A stretch of 64,000 nucleotides of DNA from Azospirillum sp. 51_20. Lineage in GTDB: Bacteria > Pseudomonadota > Alphaproteobacteria > RF32 > CAG-239. Made by a program: the position numbers and the translations under genes. Under the pieces are notes generated by a model, which worked only from the letters and a program-made list of their open reading frames with translations, had not been told where the DNA came from and searched no databases. Below, one piece after another: positions 63,768-64,000 of this stretch. The stretch lies in contig MNTV01000022.1 in NCBI GenBank assembly GCA_001917175.1, positions 1 to 64,000 of the forward strand, read 5' to 3'. Position 1 is the first letter of the stretch; each line of letters opens with the position of its first letter.

Positions 63768-64000
63768 ATGAGAATTTTTAGCTGGGTAACCAAAGATACA
63801 AACATCGACTTCATGAAATTCCGCAAAGCCGGATACGCGTTGTCGATCGCGCTGGTGGTCTTATCCGTCGCCTGTATCGTTTTCAAGGGCTTCAACTACG
63901 GCATCGACTTTTCGGGCGGCATTCTGATTGAACTGAAAAGCCAGGAAAAGATCAACATGGAAGAGGTGCGCAAACAGCTCTCCGGCGTTGAGCTTGACGA
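63768..64000 (+). CDS. secF: Protein translocase subunit SecF, cut by window edge
   Basis: First 77 codons. MRIFSWVTKDTNIDFMKFRK leads into a membrane helix (ALSIALVVLSVACIVFKG) and the conserved GIDFSGGILIEL of SecF. AAAGGATAAC before the ATG. Follows secD by 27 bases; the operon is yajC-secD-secF. Confidence 0.95.
   Translation, partial: MRIFSWVTKDTNIDFMKFRKAGYALSIALVVLSVACIVFKGFNYGIDFSGGILIELKSQEKINMEEVRKQLSGVELD

Overview
The window reads as a chromosomal segment of a Gram-negative bacterium, most likely an uncultured host-associated alphaproteobacterium. Evidence: outer-membrane and periplasmic genes (bamB, an NlpD-like LysM protein, lipoproteins, ampG), hslVU, a complete suf iron-sulfur operon, a PhoB regulator, and codon use strongly biased to GCC/CTG/GGC. 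The taxonomic placement is an inference; there is no rRNA gene in the window and I saw no tRNA gene.

Layout. 0-2.7 kb: edge of a lipoprotein gene and a 736-residue Cys-rich exported protein. 2.8-7.9 kb: a minus-strand overlapping run spmAB-like / ABC exporter / LOG-family / tgt. 8-12.8 kb: small membrane proteins, phoB, rpe, a ferritin-like protein and a large FAD oxidoreductase. 12.85-14.5 kb: gene-free, full of purine/pyrimidine-biased and tandem repeats. 14.5-19.5 kb: fba, tkt, a lipoprotein and an RNA m5U methyltransferase. 19.6-24.4 kb: a membrane protein and the YfgM-like / bamB / der outer-membrane assembly group. 24.4-26.9 kb: an XRE-type regulator preceded by three tandem structured RNA copies, then a (GAGGAA)n tract. 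26.9-34.1 kb: P-loop kinase, ampG, hemW, hslUV, murI, a candidate sRNA and a cation/proton antiporter. 34.3-38.8 kb: one giant 1473-residue repeat protein. 38.9-45.8 kb: LD-carboxypeptidase, mntP, csp, a deaminase, slyX, a flavin reductase/rubredoxin pair (the rubredoxin is only 45 residues) and two glycosyltransferases. 45.8-52 kb: comF, a divergent sucD/sucC pair, sufE, a GNAT, an M20 peptidase and a Ca2+/Na+ antiporter. 52.1-52.7 kb: two tandem structured RNA copies ahead of a lipoprotein gene. 53.3-60.7 kb: the suf operon (sufB, two nucleotide-metabolism genes, sufC, sufD, a hydrolase, sufS, sufT). 60.8 kb to the end: an NlpD-like protein and yajC-secD-secF (secF cut by the edge).

The most interesting signal is a pair of loci (25.1-25.8 kb, minus strand; 52.1-52.7 kb, plus strand). 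At each, a roughly 225-270 nt structured RNA is repeated in tandem (three and two copies), every copy ends in its own intrinsic terminator with the same UUUUGUUUU tail, and the array sits directly upstream of and co-oriented with one gene. In the 25-kb array several helices have different sequences in each copy while complementarity is kept, which is strong evidence for selected RNA structure. They look like tandem transcription-attenuation leaders or tandem sRNAs. Other notable points: a SucD-like subunit lacking both the catalytic histidine and its partner glutamate, a 12-Cys/6-His insertion in SufD, and a MazG-like gene plus a deoxyribosyltransferase-phosphoesterase fusion embedded in the suf operon.
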